In this document: positions 8,735 to 17,856 of the stretch, piece by piece
How positions within the stretch are numbered: position 1 is the stretch's first letter
Layout: every line of letters starts with the position of its first letter
Translations under genes and position numbers: made by a program
Notes under the pieces: model-generated
Told to the model about the DNA's origin: nothing
What the model saw: the letters and a program-made list of their open reading frames with translations, nothing else
Databases searched by the model: none
Origin: Hugenholtzia roseola DSM 9546
Lineage (GTDB): Bacteria; Bacteroidota; Bacteroidia; Cytophagales; Bernardetiaceae
Assembly: GCF_000422585.1 (NCBI RefSeq)
Contig: NZ_AUGI01000036.1
Coordinates: 1 to 64,000, forward strand
Reading direction: 5' to 3'
Length of the DNA: 64,000 bases

Positions 8735-9616
8735 TTAATAAGATTTAGTCTGACCGCTTTCAGGCAAAACATTGCGCCATTCCACTTTCTTTCCTGCCTT
8801 CAAGTTCCAAGCCTCTCTCAAAATTGCCTTAGCGCGGCTCAATTCGGTTGGGGTTTCGCTGCCTTCCGATTGGGCTAAGGCTGGTTCTTCGGTCTGCCCA
8901 AACTTGATGGTGATATACATTTTTTTGCCACTTTCACTGCCTTCTTCTTTTTTGCCCTGCGTCCAAGGCGAACTTTCTTGAAGGCTATTGTTTTGTGCCA
9001 AAAGCATATTAGGATTTTCTACTTGCTGCACCAGCGCGTCTTTTTCTATTCGGAGAGCCTCTTTCGCAGGGGCTACCTCTTTGGTAGGCGAGTCTTGCAC
9101 AAGGGAAGCAATTTTAGTAGTCTGCTTTTTGTTTTGAACTGAAATAGAAGTCATACTTTCATTTTTTGAAGTTGAATTTGCACTAACTTCTGCTTCGAAA
9201 GATGCCTTTGTTTCAGATAAGGTTGCACCTGCTACCCTATTTTTTTCGCTTATGGGTGTTTTTTCTTCGGTAGGAAGGTCGTTTGTTGGCATTTTATTAG
9301 CCATAACCTTGTCTGTTTGGGAAGTTTCTACCTTTTGTGCCACAAAGATAGGCTCCCCTGCCTGAGGCAGCGCATTTTTATCTAATAGCTGCCAAGCCAC
9401 AACTGCTGCCAAAAGAGAAGCGGCGACTCCTATCGGAATCCAAAGGGGGAAACGCTTTTTCGAAGTTTTGGCTTCTAAGCCTGCCTCTATTTTTTCCCAA
9501 AGTTTGTTGGGGTCTTGTGCTGTTTTCTCTTGCGCCTGCAATTCCTGACGCAAAAGACGTTCTCGAAGGCTTAGGTCTAATGGATTTTGTGGCGATATGT
9601 TATTTGATGGATTCAT
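8735..9616 (-). CDS. Anti-sigma-factor-like single-pass membrane protein
   Basis: A 293-residue protein. Residues 1-55 form a helical cytoplasmic segment (LRERLLRQELQAQEK, NKLWEKIEAGLEAK) and 58-80 a membrane segment (LWIPIGVAASLLAAVVAWQLL). The rest is a long, low-complexity periplasmic part rich in Glu, Ser, Thr and Lys. Topology and position right after an ECF sigma gene suggest an anti-sigma factor. There is no clear zinc HxxxCxxC motif, so membership in a named anti-sigma family is not shown. The last 50 residues (LSRAKAILREAWNLKAGKKVEW) look structured. Confidence 0.7.
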   Translation of the reverse strand: MNPSNNISPQNPLDLSLRERLLRQELQAQEKTAQDPNKLWEKIEAGLEAKTSKKRFPLWIPIGVAASLLAAVVAWQLLDKNALPQAGEPIFVAQKVETSQTDKVMANKMPTNDLPTEEKTPISEKNRVAGATLSETKASFEAEVSANSTSKNESMTSISVQNKKQTTKIASLVQDSPTKEVAPAKEALRIEKDALVQQVENPNMLLAQNNSLQESSPWTQGKKEEGSESGKKMYITIKFGQTEEPALAQSEGSETPTELSRAKAILREAWNLKAGKKVEWRNVLPESGQTKSY

Positions 9617-9713
9617 AAGATTTCTGTTTTGCCAAGAAGGTGATATAAAAGGTCGTTCTAATCGAAGTGGAAAAGAAGAAAAGCATAAAAAGGAAAAGAG
9701 AGCGAGGGCGAAG

Positions 9714-10316
9714 TTAGCCTACTGCCCTATTCAGATTTTCATTTTTTTTTAACCATTTTTGCAACAAGGCACGTGCGCGACTTAGTTGCGATTTTGAGGT
9801 ATTTTCTGAAATGCCCAACTGCTCGGCTATTTCTTGGTGGCTATAGCCTTCTACCACATAGAGATTGAAAACGGTGCGGTAGCCTTCGGGCAAAGACTCG
9901 ATGAGTGCCATCAGTTCCTCTACTTCGAGGCGGTCGTCTGGCGGTGTGGTGTGTCCGTTCCAATCGGCTTGTTCTATTTCTTCGAAATAGAGGTGCTTTT
10001 TTTTGCGTAAAAAGCCCAAGGCTTCGTTGGTTACGATACGTCGTATCCAACCTTCGAAACTGCCTTCGTTTCTGTAATTGGGCAAATGCTCAAAGACTTT
10101 GATGAAGGCTTGCGCCAAGATGTCTTCTGCCTCCATCTGATGGCTGACATAGCGCAGCACTGCCGCCAACATCTTGCGATGGTATTTTTCAAATAAAACT
10201 TTTTGTGCCAAGCGGTTTTGTTGCTTACACCCTTCTATTAGCTCTATTTCGGGCGTTTGGGGGTGATAGGCAAGTGCCGCTTTTTCATTTTTAGAAGAAA
10301 AGGAGAATAATCGCAT
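9714..10316 (-). CDS. ECF (sigma-70 family) RNA polymerase sigma factor
   Basis: A 200-residue sigma factor with regions 2 and 4 only. Region 2 spans about 25-95 (LAQKVLFEKYHRKMLAAVLRY, DILAQAFIKVFEHL, GSFEGWIRRIVTNEALGFLRKKK). Region 4 spans about 135-185 (IESLPEGYRTVFNLYVVEGYSHQEIAEQLGISENTSKSQLSRAR) with a normal helix-turn-helix. It heads an operon with the membrane anti-sigma-like protein and barrel downstream and probably responds to an envelope signal. The gap to the next gene is 97 bp, longer than the rest of the operon. Confidence 0.92.
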   Translation of the reverse strand: MRLFSFSSKNEKAALAYHPQTPEIELIEGCKQQNRLAQKVLFEKYHRKMLAAVLRYVSHQMEAEDILAQAFIKVFEHLPNYRNEGSFEGWIRRIVTNEALGFLRKKKHLYFEEIEQADWNGHTTPPDDRLEVEELMALIESLPEGYRTVFNLYVVEGYSHQEIAEQLGISENTSKSQLSRARALLQKWLKKNENLNRAVG

Positions 10317-10544
10317 AGCAAGTAGTGGTAAAAGTAGGCATCGGCTTCAAAAAGGGGTGAAACAAAAGAGGCAAAAGCGAATGTGATTTGTTTCTAAGAT
10401 GCAAAAAGGCGAGTTGGGGTTGCGCCGCTTTTTGTTTTTTTTCAAAAAAATAAAAGCAAGCCTGATGGAGGCAGGCATACAAATTGCTATTTTTGCGCTT
10501 GTCTTTCTGCCTACCTTTTGGTTTGTGTTTTTTTTGCCTTTTAT

Positions 10545-10764
10545 GGCGTTGTTACAATGGTCAGAAGGTCAAAAAACGGGGTTTTGTGCTTGGTGCAAAT
10601 CTCCTGAACCCCCACCCTGCCCTCCCCCCATAGGGGAGGGTTCAAAATACAAATCATTTTTTTTGCATAAATGCAAAAAAAATGATAACGAATCAAAGCC
10701 CCGCCCTATGGGGGCGGGGTTTGGGGTGGGGTGCATTTAAAACTTTTACCGTTGCAACAACGTC
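10545..10764. mobile_element. Family B MITE-like element, copy B1 (most complete)
   Basis: About 220 bp, non-coding. The ends GGCGTTGTTACAATGG and CCGTTGCAACAACGTC are inverted repeats with 3 mismatches in 16. CCTTTTAT occurs immediately outside both ends (10537-10544 and 10765-10772), as expected of a target duplication. The interior is a nested palindrome: a CCCTCCCC/GGGGAGGG hairpin, a perfect 34-bp palindrome at 10653-10686 centred on GCATAAATGC, and a CCCCGCCC/GGGCGGGG hairpin. It lies in the 517-bp gap between the sigma operon and the YARHG gene; nothing else is visible there. Confidence 0.75.
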
Positions 10765-10833
10765 CCTTTTATCAAAAAGTTATCAAAATTGTAGCAAAAC
10801 CTTATCTTTCCTTCATCTTATCTTTTTTTCTGT

Positions 10834-11481
10834 ATGCAGCACCCAAAAATTTGGAACTTTATCTTTTTATTTTCTTGTCTTTTTTCTTTTTCGTACCTGC
10901 TAAAAGCACAAGGTGAATATCCTTTCACCGCCAAGCGTTTGGTAACAGAGAAAGACCTCATCGAGGCGGAGAATTGGGCAGTTATGCGCAATGAAATCTA
11001 TGCGCGAAAGGGCTATAAATTTAGTAAAAAGCAGTGGCAGGATTATTTTGCCGACAAGAGTTGGTACAGACCCACTTCAAGCAATGTCAATCTTTCCGAC
11101 ATAGAGCAGCGCAATGCTACCCTGATTAAGCAGCACGAAGAGAAAGGTTTTGAGGGCTTCGATGCCTTTTTCAATGACTTCAAAAAGCAGGTATTGAGTA
11201 AAAATCGCGCTGCCGTAAGGAACTATTTTTATACCGAAGGCACAGACGAATACGCCCAACGCTTTTTAAATGACCTCCTTAGTAATGATGAAGATTATGA
11301 AATGGTCTTTGAGTCGTCCGAAAATGTGGCTGCCTTCCGCAAGGCTACGCCCAGCAGCATACCCGTTTCGGATAAAGACCGCGTCCTGACTACTGAAACT
11401 TATTATATGTTTCATTTCACAAAAAAAATGGTGAATGGCAGACCTACTTGGGTCTTGGCTGCCATTTTAGTAGCAGGCTAA
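10834..11481 (+). CDS. Secreted YARHG-domain protein
   Basis: A 215-residue exported protein. Residues 1-26 are a signal peptide (IWNFIFLFSCLFSFSYLLKAQ). Residues about 33-90 form a YARHG domain: it holds the motif MRNEIYARKGYKFSKKQWQ (Y-A-R-K-G here), then WYRP and the closing NLSDIEQRN. YARHG domains are extracellular and of unknown function. The C-terminal half has a helix then strands (AAFRKATPSSIPVSDKDRVLTTETYYMFHF) and matches nothing I know. It stands alone between repeats. Confidence 0.85.
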   Translation: MQHPKIWNFIFLFSCLFSFSYLLKAQGEYPFTAKRLVTEKDLIEAENWAVMRNEIYARKGYKFSKKQWQDYFADKSWYRPTSSNVNLSDIEQRNATLIKQHEEKGFEGFDAFFNDFKKQVLSKNRAAVRNYFYTEGTDEYAQRFLNDLLSNDEDYEMVFESSENVAAFRKATPSSIPVSDKDRVLTTETYYMFHFTKKMVNGRPTWVLAAILVAG

Positions 11482-11499
11482 AAGCTAAATAAAGTTCTG

Positions 11500-11570
11500 A
11501 CAATCAGATGCAAATGAGGTAGGGACAAGGCAGTGCCTTGTCCTAAGTTAGATTGAAATAAAAAAGGGCT
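11500..11570 (+). repeat. Family A remnant
   Basis: Contains AGTTCTGACAATCAG, the core palindrome GGACAAGGCAGTGCCTTGTC, and GATTGAAATAAAAAAGGG, in the same order as copies A0 and A5. The right inverted end is not recognisable, so this is a decayed or partial copy. Confidence 0.65.
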
Positions 11571-11614
11571 TCCAGACTTAAAAAATTTTTTTATCGCATT
11601 TTTTTATCCTTATC

Positions 11615-12215
11615 TTATATCTTTTTTTGAAGCACCCATCTAATAGAAGCAAAGGTCTGTGAAAGTGGCATTTCTATGTCCTGATTTTTTACCCACACTA
11701 CTTCTGAAATGTCTTCCTCTATCTGGGGACGGCTTTGGCTTTCGTCTAAACACGCCATTTGATACCAATAGGTCTTTTTCATTATCGGTTTCCCTGCCTG
11801 TGTGTAGGTATGATAGGTAAGGATAGGCTCTTGGTGCGTGATAAGGGCTTTGATACCTGTTTCCTCTTCCACTTCGCGCAGGGCAGCACTTTGCGAATCT
11901 TCATACATTTCGATGTGTCCTTTGGGCAAATCCCAAAAGCCGCGCCTTCTGATAAAAAGAATCGCGTCCTCTTTTCTGACTATCCCCCCCCGCAGCCGAG
12001 ATGTAGTGAAAATAATTTTGCATTTGCTCTAAAAAAAGCGGCAAATTTGCTACCCCTATTCTAATTTGGCGAGCTTGTGTAGGAACGAAGGCTTCCTGCT
12101 GCCACTGACGGTAGTGTTTTTCAAAATCAGAAAAATGAGGGAGTATAAAATCAAGGGTCGCCGTTTGCTTTTGAGCAACCAACTCGATAAGGGTGTTTTG
12201 GATAAAAAAGAACAT
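11615..12215 (-). pseudogene. NUDIX hydrolase gene, frameshifted at a G8 run
   Basis: Two reading frames join into one normal NUDIX hydrolase if one G is removed from the run at 11984-11991 (eight C on the plus strand). The first frame starts at the ATG 12215-12213 (MFFFIQNTLIELVAQK) and runs to HYISAAGG. The second continues IVRKEDAILFIRRRGFWDLPKGHIEM with the NUDIX box GHIEMYEDSQSAALREVEEETGI, whose Glu residues are intact. NUDIX enzymes cleave nucleoside diphosphates linked to another group. As written, translation from 12215 goes out of frame after the G-run. The downstream frame alone (start 11929) lacks the N-terminal strands. Slippage-based switching, true decay or a sequencing error are all possible. 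Confidence 0.8.
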
Positions 12216-12624
12216 AAGCGCAAGCGTCAGAAGATTCGAAACCGAAGGCAGAAAAGAAAAGACCAGAGCAAAAAAGAGCATGCACAGAACGATAGGGCAA
12301 ATTTGCACTTTTTTTGCAAATTTCGATTCAATTTTGCAGCACAGTTTTCCAAAAACGGATAAAAAAGCGTTTTTTTCGCCTTCCAGACTTGGCAGAGAGG
12401 GCATTTGCCTTGTCTTTTGTCCTACTTTTCAACTTTTTCGCGATAGGGTAGGCTAATTTTCGCACTTTTTTCGCTATTTTTAGCTAAATTGGGCTAAATT
12501 TGTAGGCTAAGAAGGTTTCAAAAGCCAGCGTCCTTATCTTGCTGCTCTTTTTTTGAAGCCTTCGAGGGTGCTACCTGCCCACAAGTCCTTTTTTGCCACT
12601 TTACCTACCGCCTTTATCTTCGAT
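12216..12624. other. Intergenic region, divergent NUDIX / porU-like
   Basis: This 409-bp gap between divergent genes holds no convincing gene. TAAATTTG at 12495-12502 fits the Bacteroidota -7 box in the plus direction, but no TTG lies at the usual distance. Open frames here are low-complexity hydrophobic translations with no start context. Confidence 0.4.
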
Positions 12625-15600
12625 ATGATGTTGCTTTCCTTACTTTCGGCTTCTCTTTCTACCCCCCAAAGCGAGCATTTTTTGAGCAAAACGCAAAAAC
12701 AAGGAAGATGCCTTCTCTTGTGTTTGGGCTTAGTCGCGCTCCTTTGGCAACCCTTCGCACTTTTTGCCCAAAGCGGCGACCTGCGACAAGATTATCAGCC
12801 TTTTATGGAATGGATTAAAGACCCCAACAAGGTTTATGTCAAAATTACGGTCAATCAAACGGGGTGGCATAGAATCAGCCAAGAACGATTGGCGGAGCTT
12901 CGCTTTCCTGTCGGACAGCAGGTGCAGAGCCTACGCTATCAGGTCTTTCATCATGGCAAAGAAATTCCAATTCGTATTCAATCAGACCCCAGCGTAGGTT
13001 TTATTGCAGGCGATTTTATAGAATTTTTTGCCTTTGCCAATGAAGGCGAATCGGATACCCTTTTGTATGAAAATGGCAGAAGAACCAATCCGCACCATTC
13101 TATTCATGGCGCAAACACAACCTACTATCTGACCTACACCTTAGAAGCCGAAGGGCGCGGCAAACGCCTCGAAACCCTTAATTTACCCAATACCGACAAT
13201 TTGCCCAAGGAGCGTTTTCACCTCGAACACAGCGTCCGCACTGCCATCAATACTTTTACACAAGGACCCCTTTATCCGACAAGTTTTGTGTCCTTAGATG
13301 GGAAAGGCTGCATTACCAGCGATTGGGAGTATGGAAAAGGCTTTTCTACACGCGCTATCGGCTACATCAATGGGGGTACTACCGCGCCGCTTGCCGTTTT
13401 GAGCGTTCCTGTTCAAAACTTGGTAGCGGATACTGCCTATCTGCCACGCATAGAAACAGGGCTTTTGGGTAGATGGAATAATGAAAACAAGGTCAAATTT
13501 TTTGTAGGAGCGAATAGTCCTGCCTTCGAGCTTGCCGACCTAACGCTGCAAAACTTTCAGGTCGCCGACCTTTCTATCATCGATAGCCTCAATATTTTGG
13601 GCAGTGTCAATGGGGCAAATTTGGTCTTCTATTATCAGACCTTTCTAAATCCTGCCAATAACATTTCAGGTACGTATGCGGTCAATTACGCTGCCTTGCG
13701 CTACCCACAAGCCTTTAAGATGATAGGCAATAGCAAAAATTTCCAACTTGTTCCCAACGCAAATGGGCGTTCTTTTGTAGAAATAGAAGACTTAGATTCG
13801 GATTTTCGCACCTTAGACATCACCGACCCTTTTAATTATCGCCTTTTGGAAGGCACAAGAAGTGGCGCACGTCATAGCTTTCTTGTCCCCCAAACCGAAA
13901 ATGGGCGCAGGCTTTGGGTTTCAAACGAAACCTTCGAGCCACTTGCTATGGAAAGGGTAGAGATGAGCCGCTTTAATGCAAGTTTGGCAGCGGCGGCAAA
14001 CTACCTTATCATCACGCACTCACTCTTGCGCGAGCGAGTAGGCGAGGTAGCCGACCCCGTAGAGGCGTATGCTGCTTACCGTCGTACAGCGGCAGGAGGC
14101 AATTACACGCCCTATGTGCTGAATGTAGAAACGCTTTACGATTGGTTTTCTTTTGGCGAACCTAACCCTTTGGCTATCAGGCGTTTTGTCAAATATGTGA
14201 TGGATAATGGCAACCCCGAATTTTTGTTTATTGTCGGAAAGGGCTTTCCGCGCAGCACGCGCCTCGACATCGTCAATATTATGCCTTATGGCACGCCCCC
14301 TTCCGACCATGCCCTCACCGCAGGTTTGAGTGGTGAAAGGCACGTTCCTGCCTTAGCCACAGGCAGATTGGCGGCACGAACCCCTGCCGAAGTCTTGGCA
14401 TATCTCGATAAAGTAAAAGAACACGAATCGCCCGTAGGCGACCAAAGTTGGCGCAAAAACATGCTCCACCTAAGCGGGGGCAAAACTGCCAACGAACACA
14501 ACCTTTTCCGACGCTACATGGAAGGCTTTGAAGCCATTGCGGAAGGCGATTATGTAGGGGCAAATGTGTCGGCGATTGCTAAAAAGACGACCGACTTTGT
14601 AGAATTTATCAATATCGCCGACCAGCTCAACAACGGTCTTTCGGTTGTCAATTTCTTCGGACACGCAAGCCTCGATTTTACCGACATAGAAATTGGCAGA
14701 CCCTCCGATTTGCGATTGGGCTATAATAACAAAGGCAAATATCCTTTGGTGATTGTCAATGGCTGCACCACAGGCGACATTTTTACCAACTTCACCACCT
14801 TTGCCGAGGATTGGATGCACACGCCTGATAAAGGGGCAATTCTCTTTTTGGCACATGCACATTTGGGTTTTAGTGGGCAGCTTCGCCTTTATACCCAAAC
14901 GCTCTACGAAACCGCCTTTGCTGATGTCAATTATCTCAATGCTCCTTTTGGAAAGGTGATGCAGCAAAATATTAGACAATTTTTAAGAAGGACAGGCGCA
15001 AATAATCCGCTTTCTGTGGCTTCTTCCCAACAGATTGTTTTGCAGGGCGACCCTGCTGTGCGCCTCATTCCTTTCGAAAAGACCGATTACATGGTCGATA
15101 ATAGCCGTTTGGAGGTGCAGCCCTTCGCACCCAACATCAATCCTTTGATACAAGCGGATTCTTTTGCAATTCAGGTGCGTATTGCCAATTTGGGCTTAGT
15201 AGATACCAATAGGCAGCGTTTTACGCTTCGAATCCGCCGCACTTATCCCAATGGTGAAAATGAGTGGGCGCATATAAGCGAGGTTTTTCATATCAATAAC
15301 GAGGATACGATAATTTGTAAAATCCGCACGCCCGAAGAAAAGCGAAGTGGCGCGTATGGTGTCAATCGTTTTGAAGTCTTTGTCGATTACAATGAGCAGA
15401 TAGACGAGAGCCGCGAAGATAACAATTACGCCATCTTAGACTATTTCTTTTCTGTGGGTAGTATGATTACCCTTGCGCCAAAGGAGTATAGCATTGTCAA
15501 TGCACAACCGCTGGATTTAATCGCACAAAACGCCAATGTATTAGATGCCTTGCGCCGTTATGAGTTTCAAATTGATACCACACAACATTTTAATAGTGCT

Positions 15601-17736
15601 TTGCGGCAGACGCATTTCACAACCGATTACACCACAACCCAATGGCGCGTCAGTTTGCCCGACTTGCGCGATAGCTTGGTCTATTTTTGGCGCGTCCGCT
15701 ATGCCGACCCCAAACAAGGCGAGGATACCACTTGGGCTACTTCTTCTTTTATTCATATTCCCAATAGTCCCGAAGGCTGGTCGCAGACGCATATTCACCA
15801 ATTTGCAAAGGCAGAGCTAACCACTTTGAGCCGCGATGAAGCCCTTTGGCAATGGAACATCGAAGATTTCACCAAAAATATGCGCTTTGAGGCTTATGGC
15901 TCTCAACACCCTGATAGAAACAATTTCAAAATCATTGCCGATGGCATTACCTTAGTGGAAGGCGATTGTAGGAATACGCGCATCATGGGGCTTACCATAG
16001 ACCCCAATACAGGCGAATTTTTCAACCCACAACCCACCGAAGGCTGTGGCGCGTCCCTTGTGGCGGCTTCCATTCCGCAGTTTTTTAGAGGCGTAGATGC
16101 CTTAAAGGATTTTATTGATGCCACGCCCGAAGGTCATTGGGTAGTTTTTATGTCGACGCATGCGACGGTAGCGAATAGTTCGGGTTATAGTTTTGCTACA
16201 CAACTGCCGCGTATTGGGGTCAATGGTTTTATTCCTGTCAATGGCGAGCCTTTTGTGATTATTGGTAAAAAAGGCGCAAATTCGGCGATTGTCCAAATCT
16301 ATGAAGGGGCAGGCGATAAACGCCGCGGCAGTTTTGTCTATGAACATACTTTTAGAGGCACACCCGACAGAGGACTTGTCCGCTCTACTTTGATAGGACC
16401 CGCAGAAAGTTGGACAAATGTGCATCGCAAAATTTCGCCCTTAGACAACAACCGACAAGGAGATGCTTGGCAGCTCGACCTCTTAGGCGTAGATTTGAAT
16501 GGCACAGAAACGCTCTTACGCGCCGACATCCGCCAAGATGCCTACGACATTCAGGACATTGATGCCAATGTTTATCCTTATTTGCGCCTAAAAGCCACTT
16601 TGATAGATTCTCTCAATCGCACGCCTCCGCAGCTACGCCGTTGGCAGGTGGTTTATCGCGAAGTTCCCGAAGGCGTTTTGATGTATGATACACTTTCATA
16701 CCGCCAAAATACGCGCTTAGAAGTGATAGAAGGCGATTCGGTTAGGATACGCTTTTTCTTTAAAAATATTTCGGGCAACGATTTTGACGAGCCTTTGCAG
16801 GTGCGTTATGCCATTCGCAACATCACCACAGGCACAATTACCGAAAAAACAGACACCCTTAGCTCCTTAGCCGCAGGGCAGCAACTCTCTTTTCAGATGA
16901 GCCTCTATTCGCTCGATTTTAGAGGTGAAAATAGCGTTGTGGTTTATATCAACCCCAAAATTCAGCGTGAGCAGATTTATGAAAACAATATCTTGCAGGC
17001 GCAATTTTTGGTCAAGCCCGACGACATAAATCCCGTCTTAGATGTTGCCTTCGATGGCGTGCATATCTTGAATGGCGACATCGTTTCGCCGCAGCCGCTC
17101 ATAACGGTTTCTTTGAAAGATGAAAACCAGTACCTTGTCCGTCAGGATACGGTAGGTATCAATCTTTTCTTGATGGCTTGCGATACTTGCAGCAGCATAC
17201 GCTTGGATTTCGAGGGCGATAATGTGCAGTGGTTTGCTTCGGCAGACAATAATTTTAGGATAGAGTACAAACCTTCGGAAAAACTCCCCGATGGCACTTA
17301 CACCCTTTTGGTAGAGGCGGCAGATGTTACAGGCAATCGCGCAGGTTTAGAACCCTACAAAATTTCCTTCCAAGTTATCAATCAGGCAGCCATTACGAAT
17401 TTCTACCCCTATCCCAATCCTTTTTCCACCAGCATGCGATTTGTCTTTACCCTAACAGGTACGGATATTCCCGACGAGATGCGGATTCAAATCATGACCA
17501 TCACAGGAAAAGTAGTCCGCACGATTCATAAAGACGAACTTGGGGCAATCCGAATTGGCGACAACATCAGCGAATTTGCTTGGGACGGAAAAGACGATTT
17601 CGGCGACCAACTTGCCAACGGGGTCTATCTCTACAAGGTCTATATCCGCGATAGAGAGCAAGATTTCGAAAAGCGACAAACCGCACGCGACGACCTTTTC
17701 AAGAAAAATATTGGCAAGATTTATCTGATGCGATAA
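12625..17736 (+). CDS. PorU-like C25 (gingipain-type) cysteine peptidase of the type IX secretion system
   Basis: A very large exported protein, about 1703 residues from the ATG at 12625. A frame-compatible TTG lies at 12553, but the ATG gives a reasonable long signal peptide (LLLCLGLVALLWQPFALFAQ). The C25 catalytic block is visible: His680 in NFFGHASLDF and Cys714 in IVNGCTTGDIF, with the usual spacing. After it come Ig/CARDB-like repeats (VRIANLGLVDTNRQRF; VDYNEQIDESREDNNYAIL) and a C-terminal FYPYPNPF...FAWDGKDDFGDQLANGVYLYKV module. PorU cleaves sorting tails from T9SS cargo and links them to the surface. Standard PorU is about 1100-1200 residues, so this is the long PorU2-like form. Two probable cargo proteins are in this window. 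Confidence 0.85.
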   Translation: MMLLSLLSASLSTPQSEHFLSKTQKQGRCLLLCLGLVALLWQPFALFAQSGDLRQDYQPFMEWIKDPNKVYVKITVNQTGWHRISQERLAELRFPVGQQVQSLRYQVFHHGKEIPIRIQSDPSVGFIAGDFIEFFAFANEGESDTLLYENGRRTNPHHSIHGANTTYYLTYTLEAEGRGKRLETLNLPNTDNLPKERFHLEHSVRTAINTFTQGPLYPTSFVSLDGKGCITSDWEYGKGFSTRAIGYINGGTTAPLAVLSVPVQNLVADTAYLPRIETGLLGRWNNENKVKFFVGANSPAFELADLTLQNFQVADLSIIDSLNILGSVNGANLVFYYQTFLNPANNISGTYAVNYAALRYPQAFKMIGNSKNFQLVPNANGRSFVEIEDLDSDFRTLDITDPFNYRLLEGTRSGARHSFLVPQTENGRRLWVSNETFEPLAMERVEMSRFNASLAAAANYLIITHSLLRERVGEVADPVEAYAAYRRTAAGGNYTPYVLNVETLYDWFSFGEPNPLAIRRFVKYVMDNGNPEFLFIVGKGFPRSTRLDIVNIMPYGTPPSDHALTAGLSGERHVPALATGRLAARTPAEVLAYLDKVKEHESPVGDQSWRKNMLHLSGGKTANEHNLFRRYMEGFEAIAEGDYVGANVSAIAKKTTDFVEFINIADQLNNGLSVVNFFGHASLDFTDIEIGRPSDLRLGYNNKGKYPLVIVNGCTTGDIFTNFTTFAEDWMHTPDKGAILFLAHAHLGFSGQLRLYTQTLYETAFADVNYLNAPFGKVMQQNIRQFLRRTGANNPLSVASSQQIVLQGDPAVRLIPFEKTDYMVDNSRLEVQPFAPNINPLIQADSFAIQVRIANLGLVDTNRQRFTLRIRRTYPNGENEWAHISEVFHINNEDTIICKIRTPEEKRSGAYGVNRFEVFVDYNEQIDESREDNNYAILDYFFSVGSMITLAPKEYSIVNAQPLDLIAQNANVLDALRRYEFQIDTTQHFNSALRQTHFTTDYTTTQWRVSLPDLRDSLVYFWRVRYADPKQGEDTTWATSSFIHIPNSPEGWSQTHIHQFAKAELTTLSRDEALWQWNIEDFTKNMRFEAYGSQHPDRNNFKIIADGITLVEGDCRNTRIMGLTIDPNTGEFFNPQPTEGCGASLVAASIPQFFRGVDALKDFIDATPEGHWVVFMSTHATVANSSGYSFATQLPRIGVNGFIPVNGEPFVIIGKKGANSAIVQIYEGAGDKRRGSFVYEHTFRGTPDRGLVRSTLIGPAESWTNVHRKISPLDNNRQGDAWQLDLLGVDLNGTETLLRADIRQDAYDIQDIDANVYPYLRLKATLIDSLNRTPPQLRRWQVVYREVPEGVLMYDTLSYRQNTRLEVIEGDSVRIRFFFKNISGNDFDEPLQVRYAIRNITTGTITEKTDTLSSLAAGQQLSFQMSLYSLDFRGENSVVVYINPKIQREQIYENNILQAQFLVKPDDINPVLDVAFDGVHILNGDIVSPQPLITVSLKDENQYLVRQDTVGINLFLMACDTCSSIRLDFEGDNVQWFASADNNFRIEYKPSEKLPDGTYTLLVEAADVTGNRAGLEPYKISFQVINQAAITNFYPYPNPFSTSMRFVFTLTGTDIPDEMRIQIMTITGKVVRTIHKDELGAIRIGDNISEFAWDGKDDFGDQLANGVYLYKVYIRDREQDFEKRQTARDDLFKKNIGKIYLMR

Positions 17737-17856
17737 CATTGTGCTTTCCAACCTTTCAAACCCTAAAAATATAGAAACAACAGCGTACAAGGCAGCTGGC
17801 TATCTTTGTCGCGTTCTGAAAAACCTGTTGTTTCTATTCCTCTTATTTCATTTTAT

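Noticed and set aside
10399-10740. 113-residue open frame in the gap before the YARHG gene
   Set aside because: Its C-terminal half lies in repeat B1 and shares a PPCPPPIGEGSK-like peptide with a frame in B2. The similarity comes from the non-coding palindrome, not a protein.
11901-12404. 167-residue frame as an independent membrane protein
   Set aside because: Its second half is the N-terminus of the NUDIX hydrolase before the G8 shift. Upstream of the ATG at 12215 it is low-complexity.
14470-14979. 169-residue minus-strand frame in the porU-like gene
   Set aside because: It overlaps the catalytic block of the C25 domain, which is conserved in the plus frame.
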